A DNA stretch of 64,000 nt from Pseudomonas turukhanskensis (GCF_027922365.1 NZ_BSFN01000004.1:124001-188000); one strand, 5' to 3'. Counted from the stretch's first letter, positions 28,742 to 37,990 are shown. Notes: generated by a model from the sequence alone, not told the origin. Program-made: numbers and translations.

Positions 28742-29716
28742 ATGAGCCGCATCTACGCAGACAACGCCCAGTCCATCGGCAATACGCCGCTGGTATTTAT
28801 CAACCGCCTGGGCCCCAAAGGCGTGACCATCCTGGCCAAGATCGAAGGGCGCAACCCCGCTTACTCCGTCAAATGCCGCATCGGCGCCAATATGGTCTGG
28901 GATGCCGAAGAACGCGGCGTGCTCAAACCGGGCATGACCATCGTCGAGCCCACCTCCGGCAACACCGGTATCGGTCTGGCCTTTGTCGCTGCCGCCCGCG
29001 GTTACAAGTTGCTGCTGACCATGCCCGCGTCCATGAGCCTGGAGCGCCGCAAGGTGCTTAAAGCCTTGGGGGCGGAACTGGTGCTCACTGAGCCGGCCAA
29101 GGGCATGAAAGGCGCTATCGAGAAAGCGGCTGAGATTGCGGCTTCCGACAGCAGCAAATACTTCCTGCCGCAGCAATTCGAAAACCCGGCCAACCCGGCT
29201 ATTCACGAAAAAACCACCGGGCCGGAAATCTGGAACGACACTGAAGGCGCCATCGACATGCTGGTGGCGGGCGTCGGCACCGGCGGCACCATCACTGGTG
29301 TGTCGCGCTATATCAAGAACACCTGCGGCAAACCGATTATTTCGGTAGCAGTCGAGCCCAGCGGCTCACCTGTGATTACCCAGGCGTTGGCCGGTGACGA
29401 GATCAAGCCGGCTCCGCACAAAATCCAGGGCATTGGCGCCGGTTTCGTGCCGAAGAACCTGGATTTGAGCATTGTCGACCGCGTGGAGTTGGTGGACGAC
29501 GAAGAAGCTAAGGCGATGGCCCTGCGTCTGATGCGTGAGGAAGGCATTTTGTGCGGCATCTCCTGCGGCGCCGCCATGGCCGCCGCCGTGCGCCTGGCCG
29601 AGCGCCCGGAAATGCAGAGCAAAACCATCGTGGTGATCCTGCCCGACTCCGGCGAGCGCTACCTGAGCAGCATGTTGTTCAGCGATATGTTCAGTGAGCA
29701 GGAGTTGGTGCAGTAG
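28742..29716 (+). CDS. cysK: Cysteine synthase A (O-acetylserine sulfhydrylase)
   Basis: PLP enzyme making cysteine from O-acetylserine and sulfide; 324 residues. The PLP lysine is Lys44 in YSVKCRIG. The asparagine loop TSGNTG is at 71-76 and the phosphate-binding loop is [10 protein letters not shown]. Its length and sequence match Pseudomonas CysK, not CysM. One oddity is Cys in KCRIG, where E. coli has Ser; this is seen in Pseudomonas. AGGACAGAGG precedes the ATG. No other cys gene is adjacent. Confidence 0.93.
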   Translation: MSRIYADNAQSIGNTPLVFINRLGPKGVTILAKIEGRNPAYSVKCRIGANMVWDAEERGVLKPGMTIVEPTSGNTGIGLAFVAAARGYKLLLTMPASMSLERRKVLKALGAELVLTEPAKGMKGAIEKAAEIAASDSSKYFLPQQFENPANPAIHEKTTGPEIWNDTEGAIDMLVAGVGTGGTITGVSRYIKNTCGKPIISVAVEPSGSPVITQALAGDEIKPAPHKIQGIGAGFVPKNLDLSIVDRVELVDDEEAKAMALRLMREEGILCGISCGAAMAAAVRLAERPEMQSKTIVVILPDSGERYLSSMLFSDMFSEQELVQ

Positions 29717-29726
29717 GGCATGAATA

Positions 29727-29789
29727 AGTGGTGGAAATTCATCCACTAGAGTGGTGTAATTTCAGCCACTCAGTGGATGAATTTACATC
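29727..29789. promoter_or_regulatory. Three tandem operator-like repeats before the ATPase gene
   Basis: Near-identical 21-bp units start at 29727 and 29750 (AGTGGTGGAAATTCATCCACT and a copy differing at 3 positions), and a partial third at 29772 runs to the ATG. Each full unit is itself a palindrome (AGTGG...CCACT), and the outer AAATTCATCCAC / GTGGATGAATTT also pair. Spacing is 22-23 bases. They replace a normal ribosome site. The layout suggests binding of a dimeric regulator, possibly the ATPase itself. Confidence 0.8.
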
Positions 29790-31007
29790 ATGTTCTCACG
29801 TCAAATTCGGCAAAATACGCTTGAGGCGTTGAACGACTCGCCAGTCGTTCTGATCAATGGCGCGCGCCAGACCGGCAAGAGCACGCTGGTGCGAACGCTG
29901 GCGCAGGATTTTCGCTATTTCACCTTTGACGATCCGGCGGTGCTGGCGGCGGCGCAGACCGACCCCGCTGGTTTTATCGGCGCGCTTGAAGGCCCGGTGT
30001 GCCTGGATGAAGTGCAACGTGCACCGGGCATTTTTCTGGCCATCAAGGCCGCGGTGGACAAAGACCGTACGCCAGGTCGCTTCCTGCTGACGGGTTCGGC
30101 CAATGTGCTGCTCCTGCCGCAGATTGCTGATTCTCTGGCCGGTCGTATGGACGTGCTGACGCTCTGGCCGCTGGCGCAAAGTGAAATTGCTGATCGGCCA
30201 CTTAGCCTGATTGATCGGCTATTCGATGGCGATTTCCCAGATCGGTGTGCCTACCAACGGGATGACTTTATCGACCGGCTGATGGCGGGCGGGTACCCGG
30301 AAGCACTGTCTCGTACGACCGAGCGCCGGCGCGAAGCCTGGTTCGACAATTACCTGAGCACCATTCTCTTGCGTGACGTTCGTGATCTGGCGCAGATCGA
30401 GGGCCTCACTGAATTGCCGCGGCTGATGCAATTGCTGGCTGCGCGCAGCGGCGGGCTGCTCAACGCTGCCGAGTTATCCCGTTCAACCGGTATTGCGCAG
30501 ACCACATTGAAGCGCTACCTCACGCTGCTGGAGACGCTGTTCCTGATTCGTCAGGTGCCGTCCTGGTCGTCCAACCTCGGCAAGCGCCTGCAGAAGTCGG
30601 CGAAATTGTTCGTGACCGACTATGGGCTGATGGCGCACTTGCAAGGGCTGGGCAAGTCGGGCGTCGCCGCTGCGCTCGGTCTGCCGGGCGATCTGGTGGA
30701 GGCCTTTGTATTTGCCGAACTCTCCAAGCATCAAGCCTGGGCACAGATGCGCACAAACTTGCTGCACTACCGCACCTCTACGGGCATGGAGGTCGACTTT
30801 GTTCTTGAAAACCGGCAAGGCGAATTGGTGGGCGTGGAGGTCAAGGCGGCAACCACGATCAGTGCCAAGGACTTCAATGGCTTGCGCCATCTGCGCGATA
30901 CCACGCCTGGGCAATTCAAGCGCGGAGTGGTGTTCTACACCGGGGAGCAGGTGGTGCGTTTCGACCAGCAACTGACTGCCGTGCCGCTTTCGCTGATCTG
31001 GGCATGA
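29790..31007 (+). CDS. AAA_14 / DUF4143 ATPase
   Basis: 405 residues. Walker A GARQTGKST is at 24-32, Walker B CLDEVQRAPG near 72, and sensor FLLTGSANVLLL follows. The second half carries the DUF4143 region (ELSRSTGIAQTTLKRYLTLLETLFLIRQ, a winged-helix-like part, then KLFVTDYGLMAHLQG and a nuclease-like VEVKAATTISAKDF). The family is common, often mobile, and functionally undefined. It lacks a clear ribosome site and is preceded by the repeat operator. It stands alone between cysK and an MFS gene. Confidence 0.88.
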   Translation: MFSRQIRQNTLEALNDSPVVLINGARQTGKSTLVRTLAQDFRYFTFDDPAVLAAAQTDPAGFIGALEGPVCLDEVQRAPGIFLAIKAAVDKDRTPGRFLLTGSANVLLLPQIADSLAGRMDVLTLWPLAQSEIADRPLSLIDRLFDGDFPDRCAYQRDDFIDRLMAGGYPEALSRTTERRREAWFDNYLSTILLRDVRDLAQIEGLTELPRLMQLLAARSGGLLNAAELSRSTGIAQTTLKRYLTLLETLFLIRQVPSWSSNLGKRLQKSAKLFVTDYGLMAHLQGLGKSGVAAALGLPGDLVEAFVFAELSKHQAWAQMRTNLLHYRTSTGMEVDFVLENRQGELVGVEVKAATTISAKDFNGLRHLRDTTPGQFKRGVVFYTGEQVVRFDQQLTAVPLSLIWA

Positions 31008-31104
31008 GTGGCTGAGGTGGTTTTCGCCCCTGGCCGCCAATCGTTGGGCTTCGCTATGCTCAACCCAACCTACACTGGGCTTACCTCTTAAAAAGGTGTT
31101 GCCC

Positions 31105-32769
31105 ATGTTGCAGTCCGTTTCCCCGAAAAATGATCTCCCTGCTGAACCGGCCAACCCTGAAGCTGAAAAGCCCAAGGCCGGCGGCATCTTCTCGCCGTTT
31201 AGCGTGCGCGCCTTTCGCATCATCTGGATCGCCAACCTGTTCGCCAACCTTGGCACCTGGGCGCAGTCGGTGGCGGCTGCCTGGGTGGTCACTGAGGCGC
31301 AGGCCAGCGCGCCGATGGTGGCGATGATTCAGGTGGCATCGGCGTTGCCGCTGGTGGTGCTGTCCATCGTTTCCGGGGTGCTGGCCGACAACCATGACCG
31401 GCGCAAGATCATGCTGATCGGCCTAACGTTCGAGCTTAGCGGCGCCACCTTTCTCACCGTGATCGCCTTTGCTGGCCTGCTTGATCCGCTGCTGCTGATT
31501 GTGTCGATTCTGTGGATCAGTCTCGGTGGCGCCATCACCATTCCGGCCTGGCAGGCGGCGGTAAATGAGCAGGTGCCGCCGAATATGGTCGGCAATGCTG
31601 TGTTGCTCAACAGCGTGAACTACAACGTTGCCCGCGCGGTGGGGCCGGCGTTGGGCGGATTGCTGCTGAGTTTCACCGGCTCGGCCTGGGTATTTCTCTT
31701 CAACTGCGTGTGCTACCTGGGCCTGATCGCCGCCATCTGGCAGTGGCGCCGTGACCTTCCGACGCGGCAGTTTCCGCCAGAGCATATCGTTGAAGGGGTG
31801 AAGGCGGCCCTGCGGTTTACTCAGCATTCCAGCGTGACGCGCCTGGTGATGTTGCGCTCGTTCAGCTTTGGCGTGTCGGCCAGTTCCATCTGGGCGCTGT
31901 TGCCGATTCTGGCCCACCGCAACCCCGAGGGCGACGCCTCGGTGTACGGCTATATGCTCGGCGCGCTGGGGATTGGCGCGATTGTCGGCAGTACGTTGGT
32001 CAACCGCGCGCGGCAGTTTGTCGGCAGCAGCCGGTTGATCAGTTTTGCCGGGTTGCTGCTGGCGGTGATCGTGCTGTTGCTAGGGAGCGTCGACACGCTG
32101 TGGGTGCTGTACCCGGCACTGCTGGTGGGCGGCGCCTGCTGGATTGCAGCGGTGGCGACCTATAATTCGGCGGTGCAGATTCTGGTGCCCGACTGGGTCA
32201 AGGCGCGCGCCTTGGCGTTGTATCAAACCGCGTTGTATGGCGGTTTGGCACTGGGCTCGTTTCTCTGGGGCCACCTGGCACAGACCATGGGCGTGCAGGG
32301 CGCCTTGCTGGCGGCCGGGAGCCTGATGTTTGCCTGCGCGCTGCTGTTGTACCAGTCGCGCCTGCCTGAGCTGGATGCCACCAATATCGCTCATGCGCCG
32401 GCCACGCTGCCGGGGCAGCCAACCTTCGTGTTCAACCCCGAACGCGGGTCTGTGCTGGTCACCATCGAATACCGCATCGCCAGTGAGCGCACCCGTGAAT
32501 TCGTCAAGGCCGTACAGGGCTTGCGCCGGTTGCGGTTGCGCAATGGTGCATTGCGCTGGGCCATGTATCGCGATGTCAGCGATCAGGAGCTGTGGCAGGA
32601 AGTGCTGGTGGTGGACAACTGGCTGCAACACTTGCGCATGCTCGACCGCCTGACGTTGTACGACAAAACTCTGATCGACACGGTGGTGCTGTTGCATAGC
32701 GGCGAGGAGCCACCGCGGGTGCGCCATGGCGTGAGTTTTGAGTCGGGCAACTACGACGCCGGTTTATGA
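31105..32769 (+). CDS. MFS_3-family transporter with C-terminal soluble domain
   Basis: 554 residues. The ATG at 31105 has AAAAGG 6 bases upstream; an in-frame GTG overlaps it. Residues 25-430 hold about 12 membrane helices, starting FRIIWIANLFANLGTWAQSVAAAWVV with the loop LADNHDRRKIMLIG (the MFS loop 2-3 motif). The last 100 residues (VLVTIEYRIASERTREF, LFDQ-like VVDNWLQHLRMLDRLT) look like a soluble ABM-type alpha/beta domain, a fusion typical of MFS_3. The family exports siderophores or drugs; the substrate is unknown. Its end overlaps the convergent EamA gene by 6 bases. Confidence 0.87.
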   Translation: MLQSVSPKNDLPAEPANPEAEKPKAGGIFSPFSVRAFRIIWIANLFANLGTWAQSVAAAWVVTEAQASAPMVAMIQVASALPLVVLSIVSGVLADNHDRRKIMLIGLTFELSGATFLTVIAFAGLLDPLLLIVSILWISLGGAITIPAWQAAVNEQVPPNMVGNAVLLNSVNYNVARAVGPALGGLLLSFTGSAWVFLFNCVCYLGLIAAIWQWRRDLPTRQFPPEHIVEGVKAALRFTQHSSVTRLVMLRSFSFGVSASSIWALLPILAHRNPEGDASVYGYMLGALGIGAIVGSTLVNRARQFVGSSRLISFAGLLLAVIVLLLGSVDTLWVLYPALLVGGACWIAAVATYNSAVQILVPDWVKARALALYQTALYGGLALGSFLWGHLAQTMGVQGALLAAGSLMFACALLLYQSRLPELDATNIAHAPATLPGQPTFVFNPERGSVLVTIEYRIASERTREFVKAVQGLRRLRLRNGALRWAMYRDVSDQELWQEVLVVDNWLQHLRMLDRLTLYDKTLIDTVVLLHSGEEPPRVRHGVSFESGNYDAGL

Positions 32770-33666
32770 GGCCTCGGCCGCCTTGGCTATGGGCGTGGGT
32801 TTGACCACCAGCCACAGGGCCAGGCCAATCAATACGCCGCCGTACAAATAGGCCCAGGACAGCGGCTCGCCGAGCAGCAGCACGCCCCACAACACACCAA
32901 AGGGCGGCACGGCGAAGGTGACAGTGGACGCTTTGATCGGGCCGATATCGGTGATCAGGCGGAAATACAGCACGTAGGCAAACGCGGTGCACACCAGGCC
33001 CAGGCCGGCCAGCGACAACCACACCGTCATGCCGCCCCAGCTGGCCGGCGGTTGTTCCACCAAGGCGTAGCCGAAGAGGGGCAGCAGAAACAGCGTGGCG
33101 CCAAACATGCTGCCGCAGGCGGTCACGCGGTTATCCAGCGGTACGCCGCCCAGCCACTTGCGCGTGAGAAAACCGGCAAAGCCGTAACAGGTGGTCGCGA
33201 TCAGGCAGGCGAGGGCGCCCCACAGCAGCTCGGCATCGAAGGCCACGGGACCCGTACGGGTCAGTAAACCGACACCAAAAAGCCCGAGCATCACGCCGAG
33301 CGTTTTGCTCGGGGTTGGCGGTTCGGCAAAAAACAGCATGCCGATCAACACGCCCATCAAGGGGGTGGTGGCGTTGAAAATCGAGGAGTAACCGGCCGGC
33401 AGCACCATGGCCGCCAGGCAATACATCGTGGCCGGCAGCCCGGAATTGATCACCCCAAGGGCCAGGCAGTGGCGAAACTTGCCGTGGAAATTCCACTGCA
33501 CGCGCATTACCCAGAGAATTACCACTAGCCCGACGGCCGCCAGCGCTACACGGAAAAACGCGCTGGGCAAGGGCCCAAGCACCGGCACGATCACCCGCAT
33601 AAACAGAAAGCTCGCGCCCCAGATGGCAGCCAGGCTGAGAAGGCGGGTGTAATCGGCAACTCTCAC
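32764..33666 (-). CDS. EamA/DMT-family transporter
   Basis: 300 residues with ten predicted membrane helices in two EamA repeats (ALWGASFLFMRV-type first helix: LAAIWGASFLFMRVI; second repeat LLWGALACLIATTCYGFAG). The GTG start at 33666 has GGAG upstream. Family members export amino acids, metabolites or drugs; the substrate is not predictable. Convergent with the MFS gene. Confidence 0.9.
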   Translation of the reverse strand: MRVADYTRLLSLAAIWGASFLFMRVIVPVLGPLPSAFFRVALAAVGLVVILWVMRVQWNFHGKFRHCLALGVINSGLPATMYCLAAMVLPAGYSSIFNATTPLMGVLIGMLFFAEPPTPSKTLGVMLGLFGVGLLTRTGPVAFDAELLWGALACLIATTCYGFAGFLTRKWLGGVPLDNRVTACGSMFGATLFLLPLFGYALVEQPPASWGGMTVWLSLAGLGLVCTAFAYVLYFRLITDIGPIKASTVTFAVPPFGVLWGVLLLGEPLSWAYLYGGVLIGLALWLVVKPTPIAKAAEAS

Positions 33667-33761
33667 GACAATCTCCAGCCATTAACAAAAGAGGCGAGAG
33701 TGTTGCCGCTGAGGGACCGATTGGCAATCTGGAAGTTGCTTTTGAGTGGGCGAATGGCGAA

Positions 33762-34079
33762 CTAGTCAGATAACACCGACTGCTGCTTGGTGAACAGAGT
33801 CGCTAGCGCGTGAGAGGGGTTTGCTCGCGGTGTAAGGGTAGGCCTTTCCTGGCCGAGGAAAGCTTCGTTGGAGGTGTCCGAAGGCAGCATCAACATGAGC
33901 CGATGCATATCTATCATCAGGTGCCGACCCAACTGTCGAGTGGGTAGAACGCCTTGTTTTACAAGGTTTTCTATCTGATTTTCCTGGCCTTTTAAGCCGG
34001 CCATGTCGCTAAAGCGTTTGGCGCTCAAGTAGCGCGGGCATTGGCCAAACCAGGCCGGGGTCAGTTCTATTGGTTTCAT
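33762..34079 (-). CDS. Excisionase/Cox-like helix-turn-helix protein
   Basis: 105 residues. AKRFSDMAGLKGQENQIENLVKQG followed by LPTRQLGRHLMIDMHRL resembles the winged HTH of phage Cox and excisionase-type regulators, where the middle of the motif sets the binding helix. AGGAAG precedes the ATG. It is divergent from an XRE regulator across 158 bases with two palindromes. No integrase or phage gene is nearby, so it may be a domesticated or relic regulator. Family assignment is moderate. Confidence 0.6.
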   Translation of the reverse strand: MKPIELTPAWFGQCPRYLSAKRFSDMAGLKGQENQIENLVKQGVLPTRQLGRHLMIDMHRLMLMLPSDTSNEAFLGQERPTLTPRANPSHALATLFTKQQSVLSD

Positions 34080-34109
34080 AGGGCTTCCTGCACCATCGCG
34101 GCCTGTCAG

Positions 34110-34166
34110 TGCGAATGACAGGCCTTTAATCCCTTAAATTTTCCGTAGCTTATTACTAACAGTTAG
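34110..34166. promoter_or_regulatory. Operator-like palindromes between the two HTH genes
   Basis: GGCCTGTCA and TGACAGGCC form a perfect 9-bp inverted repeat around GTGCGAA (34110-34134); CTAACAGTTAG (34156-34166) is an 11-bp palindrome. Both lie in the shared divergent gap, which suits binding by either regulator. TTTAAT after the first could also make it a weak terminator on the plus strand. Confidence 0.55.
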
Positions 34167-34237
34167 GTAGTCAATCATGATCTCCTCACTGGTAGTAAAA
34201 AGCAGAAATACGGTCTTTATCTAGACAGGACAGTCAG

Positions 34238-34708
34238 ATGAGCAATCAACATTTTCTCTTCACCGCCGGCCAGCGACTGCGCGGTTTGCGCGAACTCATG
34301 GGCCTCAAGCGTCCGGCCTTTTCCCAGCTGACAGGGATCGACAGGAAGCGCCTGGAAAATATCGAGTGCGGTCAGCAGCGAATGCATGACATCGATTTCG
34401 AAAAGGTCTGTGGTTTGTACCCCGAGTTCGCTCGCTGGATTACCTACGGCGGCCCGGTGGACGGTGACTTGCTGGACCTGAGGGTTGCTGACTCGGCGCA
34501 GATGTCGGCGGTTTATCTGGTGCAATGCAACCCGGTGTTGCTCGACAGCATTGGCCTGAGCCTGGAGGAGTGGACCCAGCGCCATCAAACCCAACTGCAA
34601 TTGATCAGTGAAAGCGAAGCGCTGTATGAGCGTCAGTTGGCGTTGGAAACAGACGACGATGTGATTGAAGGGCAAGTGGTGTCCGAAGACGACGAAGACC
34701 TCGTCTGA
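34238..34708 (+). CDS. XRE-family HTH regulator
   Basis: 156 residues. An N-terminal cro/C1-type helix-turn-helix (GQRLRGLRELMGLKRPAFSQ, TGIDRKRLENIECGQQ) is at about 10-50. The rest is a small effector or dimer domain with an acidic end (VVSEDDEDLV). AGGAC precedes the ATG. Its layout opposite the excisionase-like gene resembles a phage-type regulatory switch, but without other phage genes. The convergent unknown gene ends 3 bases after its stop. Confidence 0.85.
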   Translation: MSNQHFLFTAGQRLRGLRELMGLKRPAFSQLTGIDRKRLENIECGQQRMHDIDFEKVCGLYPEFARWITYGGPVDGDLLDLRVADSAQMSAVYLVQCNPVLLDSIGLSLEEWTQRHQTQLQLISESEALYERQLALETDDDVIEGQVVSEDDEDLV

Positions 34709-34711
34709 CAC

Positions 34712-35611
34712 CTAAGGCGGCGTGATGGTGGCTGCCAGCTGCAGCAGGTACGCCACCACATCGGGTGCCCCCGCCAGGCGCAGCCCTTCACCGAGGGCGG
34801 TGGCCTCCGGGGAGTCTTTCGGTAGCAGCAGAAACTCTGGCGCGCCCGGTGTGCGCAGCATAGCCAGCCGCGCGTAGGGCAGGCCCTTGTCCAGCAACAG
34901 CCCCATAAACTGCGGGTCGCTCCAGGCCTGCACGGGCATTGCCAGCATGTGATAAGCACCTTGCAGCGCCTGCAGACCAGGGGTGCTCAGGCGGTAGCGG
35001 GTGATTTCCGCTGGCAGGCTGACGTCCAGCCCACGCAAGCGCGCATAGGCAATGGCGCTGGCAAATGCCTCGTGATGATGCTCGCCGACCCAATAGACGC
35101 GATTGGCTACCCAGTCGGCCTGGCGCAACACGATGCGCTCACCGGCCAGAAAGCGCGGCAAGGCTGTGCTGATAACTTTGACGAAGTCCTTGTAACTGAT
35201 GATACGAACGCCGCGACAGGCATCGCTGCTGGCGTATTCCTCGAAATGGGCGAAGGGCTTGGCGGCGAGGTCGCTGCCGCACAGGCCATCAATTAGCCGC
35301 AGGTCAAAGGCATTGAGTTGCTGGGTGTCGTGTTCCACCACCTTGATCAGCATTGAATGGGCTTTGGCCTTATCTTCCTGCACCGGGCCGGAAAGTGCGT
35401 TGCGCGGCATATCCACCAGGCGTTGCAGCGGCGCGCCGTTTTGCCACCAGATTTGCTCGGGCGGCTGCGGCAACGGCTGGAACGGCAAGCGCAAGCTGCT
35501 GGCCCGTTGCAGGATTTGCCGAGGCCCACGGCTACTCAGGCCCAGGCGTTGGGCCAGTGCCGAAAGGCGATCGCTAAGGGAGATGGGAGGCTCGCTGGAA
35601 CTCATGGCCAA
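34712..35611 (-). CDS. Conserved protein of unknown function
   Basis: 299 residues, not recognised as a named domain. Features: Ser-rich start (MAMSSSEPPISLSDRLSALA), LPQPPEQIWWQNGAPLQ, and a middle region HFEEYASSDACRGVRIISY and VLRQADWVANRVYW. No signal peptide or membrane helix is evident. TTG at 35611 has AGGA 8 bases upstream; an ATG lies 6 bases later (297 residues) at poorer spacing. Convergent with the XRE gene 3 bases away and likely part of the same accessory unit. Confidence 0.75.
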   Translation of the reverse strand: MAMSSSEPPISLSDRLSALAQRLGLSSRGPRQILQRASSLRLPFQPLPQPPEQIWWQNGAPLQRLVDMPRNALSGPVQEDKAKAHSMLIKVVEHDTQQLNAFDLRLIDGLCGSDLAAKPFAHFEEYASSDACRGVRIISYKDFVKVISTALPRFLAGERIVLRQADWVANRVYWVGEHHHEAFASAIAYARLRGLDVSLPAEITRYRLSTPGLQALQGAYHMLAMPVQAWSDPQFMGLLLDKGLPYARLAMLRTPGAPEFLLLPKDSPEATALGEGLRLAGAPDVVAYLLQLAATITPP

Positions 35612-35770
35612 ATGCTACATCCTGGGTCATCCAAGCCAGTGTGGCAGACGATGTGCAAATCTGCCGGAGCAATTGTCAAACGACTATCGCCGTCAAGCCG
35701 ACAGCCTTGCGCCAGCACCGGCGCGGGCGCCTGTGGCAGTATTGCGTGAATCATTTGCGAGGTAGCCTCC

Positions 35771-36004
35771 ATGCCAAGCCTGGAGTTGGATATTGCCCTA
35801 TCTGCAGAACGTTTGCGCGCGGTCTATCAAGGGCAGGCCAACCGGATTCTGTTGCGTAGCCGTGATGGGCGCAAAGTCAGCCTGCCTGCGCACCACCTGC
35901 GGCCATTTCTGACCCACGATGGCGTCTACGGTTCCTTTGAGCTGGAGTTTAACAGCGCGGGCGAGCTTCTAGCGCTTCGCCGCGTAGCGCCTCGTGGGGG
36001 CTGA
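35771..36004 (+). CDS. DUF2835-family small protein
   Basis: 77 residues (MPSLELDIALSAERLRAVYQ, ending in LRRVAPRGG) with a basic central part around VSLPAHHLRPFL. This fits the DUF2835 family, conserved in pseudomonads without known function. GAGGT precedes the ATG. The pyrD gene follows after 76 bases, the same order as in other Pseudomonas genomes as I recall. Confidence 0.82.
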   Translation: MPSLELDIALSAERLRAVYQGQANRILLRSRDGRKVSLPAHHLRPFLTHDGVYGSFELEFNSAGELLALRRVAPRGG

Positions 36005-36039
36005 GCACTAAGCGCCTCGCCGCCGAGGGTCAGCGCGGC

Positions 36040-36045
36040 TATAAT
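36040..36045 (+). promoter_or_regulatory. pyrD -10 hexamer
   Basis: A perfect TATAAT 36 bases before the pyrD ATG. No good -35 is seen at 17 bases (TCGCCG), so recognition may depend on an activator or extended contacts. Supported by position only. Confidence 0.4.
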
Positions 36046-36080
36046 CGCGCACCTCTTTTTTCCTCGAGCTAAGCCTGCCC

Positions 36081-37106
36081 ATGTATACCCTGGCCCGCGA
36101 GCTGCTGTTCAAACTCTCCGCAGAAACCTCCCATGAACTGTCGATCGACCTGATCGGCGCTGGCGGCCGCCTGGGCGTGAATGGCCTGCTGTGCAAGCAG
36201 CCGGCGCGGGTGCCGGTGCGGGTGATGGGGCTGGACTTCCCGAATCCGGTCGGGCTGGCGGCGGGGCTGGATAAAAACGGCGATGCCATCGACGGCTTTG
36301 CGCAGTTGGGTTTTGGTTTTGTCGAAATCGGCACCGTTACCCCACGCCCGCAGCCCGGCAACCCCAAGCCGCGCCTGTTTCGCCTGCCGGATGCCGAGGC
36401 CATCATCAATCGCATGGGTTTTAACAACCACGGTGTCGATCACTTGCTGGCACGCGTGCAGGCGGCCAAATACAAAGGCGTGTTGGGCATCAATATCGGC
36501 AAGAACTTCGATACGCCGGTCGAGCGCGCAGTGGATGACTACCTGCTGTGCCTGAACAAGGTGTACGCCCACGCCAGCTACGTAACCGTCAACGTCAGCT
36601 CGCCCAACACCCCGGGCCTGCGCAGCCTGCAGTTCGGCGATTCGCTCAAGCAATTGCTCGAAGCCTTGCGTCAGCGTCAGGAAGACCTGGCCCAGCAACA
36701 CGGCAAGCGCGTGCCGCTGGCGATCAAGATTGCGCCGGACATGAGCGACGAAGAAATTGTTGAAGTGGCCCGTGCGCTGGTCGAGGCCGGTATGGATGCA
36801 GTGATTGCCACCAACACTACGCTCAGCCGTGTGGGCGTCGAAGGCTTGGTACATGGTGACGAGGCGGGCGGGCTGTCCGGCGCGCCGGTGCGTGACAAGA
36901 GCACCTACACCGTGCGCGCGCTGGCGACCGAGTTGGGCGGGCGTTTGCCCATTATCGCCGCTGGCGGCATCACCGAAGGCAAACACGCGGCTGAGAAAAT
37001 CGCCGCCGGTGCGAGCCTGGTGCAGATCTATTCGGGCTTCATTTACAAGGGCCCGGCGCTGATTCGCGAGGCGGTGGATGCGATTGGGGCGATGCCCAAG
37101 GCCTGA
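36081..37106 (+). CDS. pyrD: Quinone-dependent dihydroorotate dehydrogenase (class 2)
   Basis: Membrane-associated flavoprotein of pyrimidine synthesis that oxidises dihydroorotate to orotate using quinone; 341 residues. The N-terminal amphipathic extension ([12 protein letters not shown]) is characteristic of class 2. [19 protein letters not shown] and [18 protein letters not shown] are the FMN-binding signatures; the catalytic Ser lies in [12 protein letters not shown]. Gene order with rmf and rlmKL is conserved in Pseudomonas. Confidence 0.96.
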   Translation: MYTLARELLFKLSAETSHELSIDLIGAGGRLGVNGLLCKQPARVPVRVMGLDFPNPVGLAAGLDKNGDAIDGFAQLGFGFVEIGTVTPRPQPGNPKPRLFRLPDAEAIINRMGFNNHGVDHLLARVQAAKYKGVLGINIGKNFDTPVERAVDDYLLCLNKVYAHASYVTVNVSSPNTPGLRSLQFGDSLKQLLEALRQRQEDLAQQHGKRVPLAIKIAPDMSDEEIVEVARALVEAGMDAVIATNTTLSRVGVEGLVHGDEAGGLSGAPVRDKSTYTVRALATELGGRLPIIAAGGITEGKHAAEKIAAGASLVQIYSGFIYKGPALIREAVDAIGAMPKA

Positions 37107-37122
37107 CCAGTAAATGGCACGC

Positions 37123-37150
37123 AATAAAAAGGGCTCCTTAAAAGGAGCCC
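37123..37150 (-). terminator. Intrinsic terminator of rmf
   Basis: On the minus strand GGGCTCC-TTTTAA-GGAGCCC is followed by a TTTTTATT tract, about 70 bases beyond the rmf stop. The opposite direction lacks a T-run, so pyrD termination is less certain. Confidence 0.88.
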
Positions 37151-37222
37151 CTGGGCTCTCGCCCGCCGTCCGGATGGGACGTGCATGGTAAAGCGGGAGT
37201 TAAGTAGTCGGAGTTTCCTTGT

Positions 37223-37438
37223 TTAACCGACTGCGTTCAGTTCGTTAAGCCTATGGATACCGGCGGTGCCGATCATTCCGTCCCAGTTGTCACCGCGACC
37301 CTCTCGCCAGCCGTTAATCCAGGCTTGGCGTACGGACGGAAGGGTAAATGGACACAATTCACGAGATTTGCCATGGACGCCAAATTGATAGCCGCGCAAA
37401 AAAGCTCTTTCTAAAGGATCACGCTTAAGTCTTCTCAT
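37223..37438 (-). CDS. rmf: Ribosome modulation factor
   Basis: 71-residue basic protein that binds 70S ribosomes and drives their dimerisation to inactive 100S particles in stationary phase. The sequence MRRLKRDPLERAFLRGYQFG and SVRQAWINGWREGRGDNWDG are family signatures. GAGGG lies upstream. A long non-coding upstream region of 584 bases probably includes its promoter and an RNA leader. Confidence 0.95.
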   Translation of the reverse strand: MRRLKRDPLERAFLRGYQFGVHGKSRELCPFTLPSVRQAWINGWREGRGDNWDGMIGTAGIHRLNELNAVG

Positions 37439-37789
37439 AGGGTGTTGCCCTCACTTGTTGACTGTTATGTCCTGGTTCGCCTCTTTCGAGGCCTGGCAGA
37501 AATCCTCTACCAGTGGAGCCCGCTGCCGGCGTTACGGGTCTCCTGCCAACGTCGTTGCGACGCTGGGCTGAGTTGATTTCTAACGAATGCGGGGGGTGCT
37601 GGGAATGATCGTTTTGTCATAAGCACGTAACGTTTGTCGTGGTGTTGCCATAAGGGAGTGGCCACCTTGGCGTTAACGCCAGCAGGGGCGGGGGTGTGGC
37701 CTGCGGTAACGGCTAAAAGCCCGTGCGATCTTTTCGCAGTTGTAGGGTTCGGGTATTCCGACGAAGGGTGCAAATCCGGCCGTTGAGAA

Positions 37790-37990
37790 CATTTTTTACG
37801 TGGTCGCCGCAATTTGCGGCCACGCGCTAGGCCCGGCAACAGGCACGGCACAGGGGTTGCGACTAGGCTCCCAGCAGTGTGAGACGCCACCTGGCAGCGT
37901 CGAGCTGATATCAGCTCGCACAGCGCTCCATACCGGAGTGCGGGATCGTCGGGTAGAACCGAGGTCTTTAACCGGGCACGCAGCAGACCT
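37790..37990 (-). ncRNA. Candidate rmf RNA motif / structured leader
   Basis: The 584-base gap between rmf and rlmKL has no convincing gene. This part is rich in hairpins: GTGG..CCGCA-ATT-TGCGG-CCAC (about 37801-37825), GACGC...GCGTC, CGAGCTG-ATAT-CAGCTCG (an 18-base palindrome at 37901-37918) and GCGCTCC..GGAGTGC. A conserved Pseudomonas 'rmf RNA motif' is known some distance upstream of rmf; position and strand fit. Boundaries and strand are inferred; a leader for rlmKL on the plus strand is the alternative. Confidence 0.5.

Noticed and set aside
28742..29716. CysM (cysteine synthase B)
   Set aside because: Length of 324 residues and TSGNTG/phosphate-loop context fit CysK; CysM is shorter and differs in the substrate loop.
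33762..35611. Prophage or integrative element
   Set aside because: Only regulator-like genes are seen; no integrase, att repeats, tRNA target or structural genes.
37507..37890. 127-codon minus-strand frame in the rmf upstream region
   Set aside because: It crosses the hairpin-rich segment, has no family features and no clear ribosome site; better explained as leader RNA.
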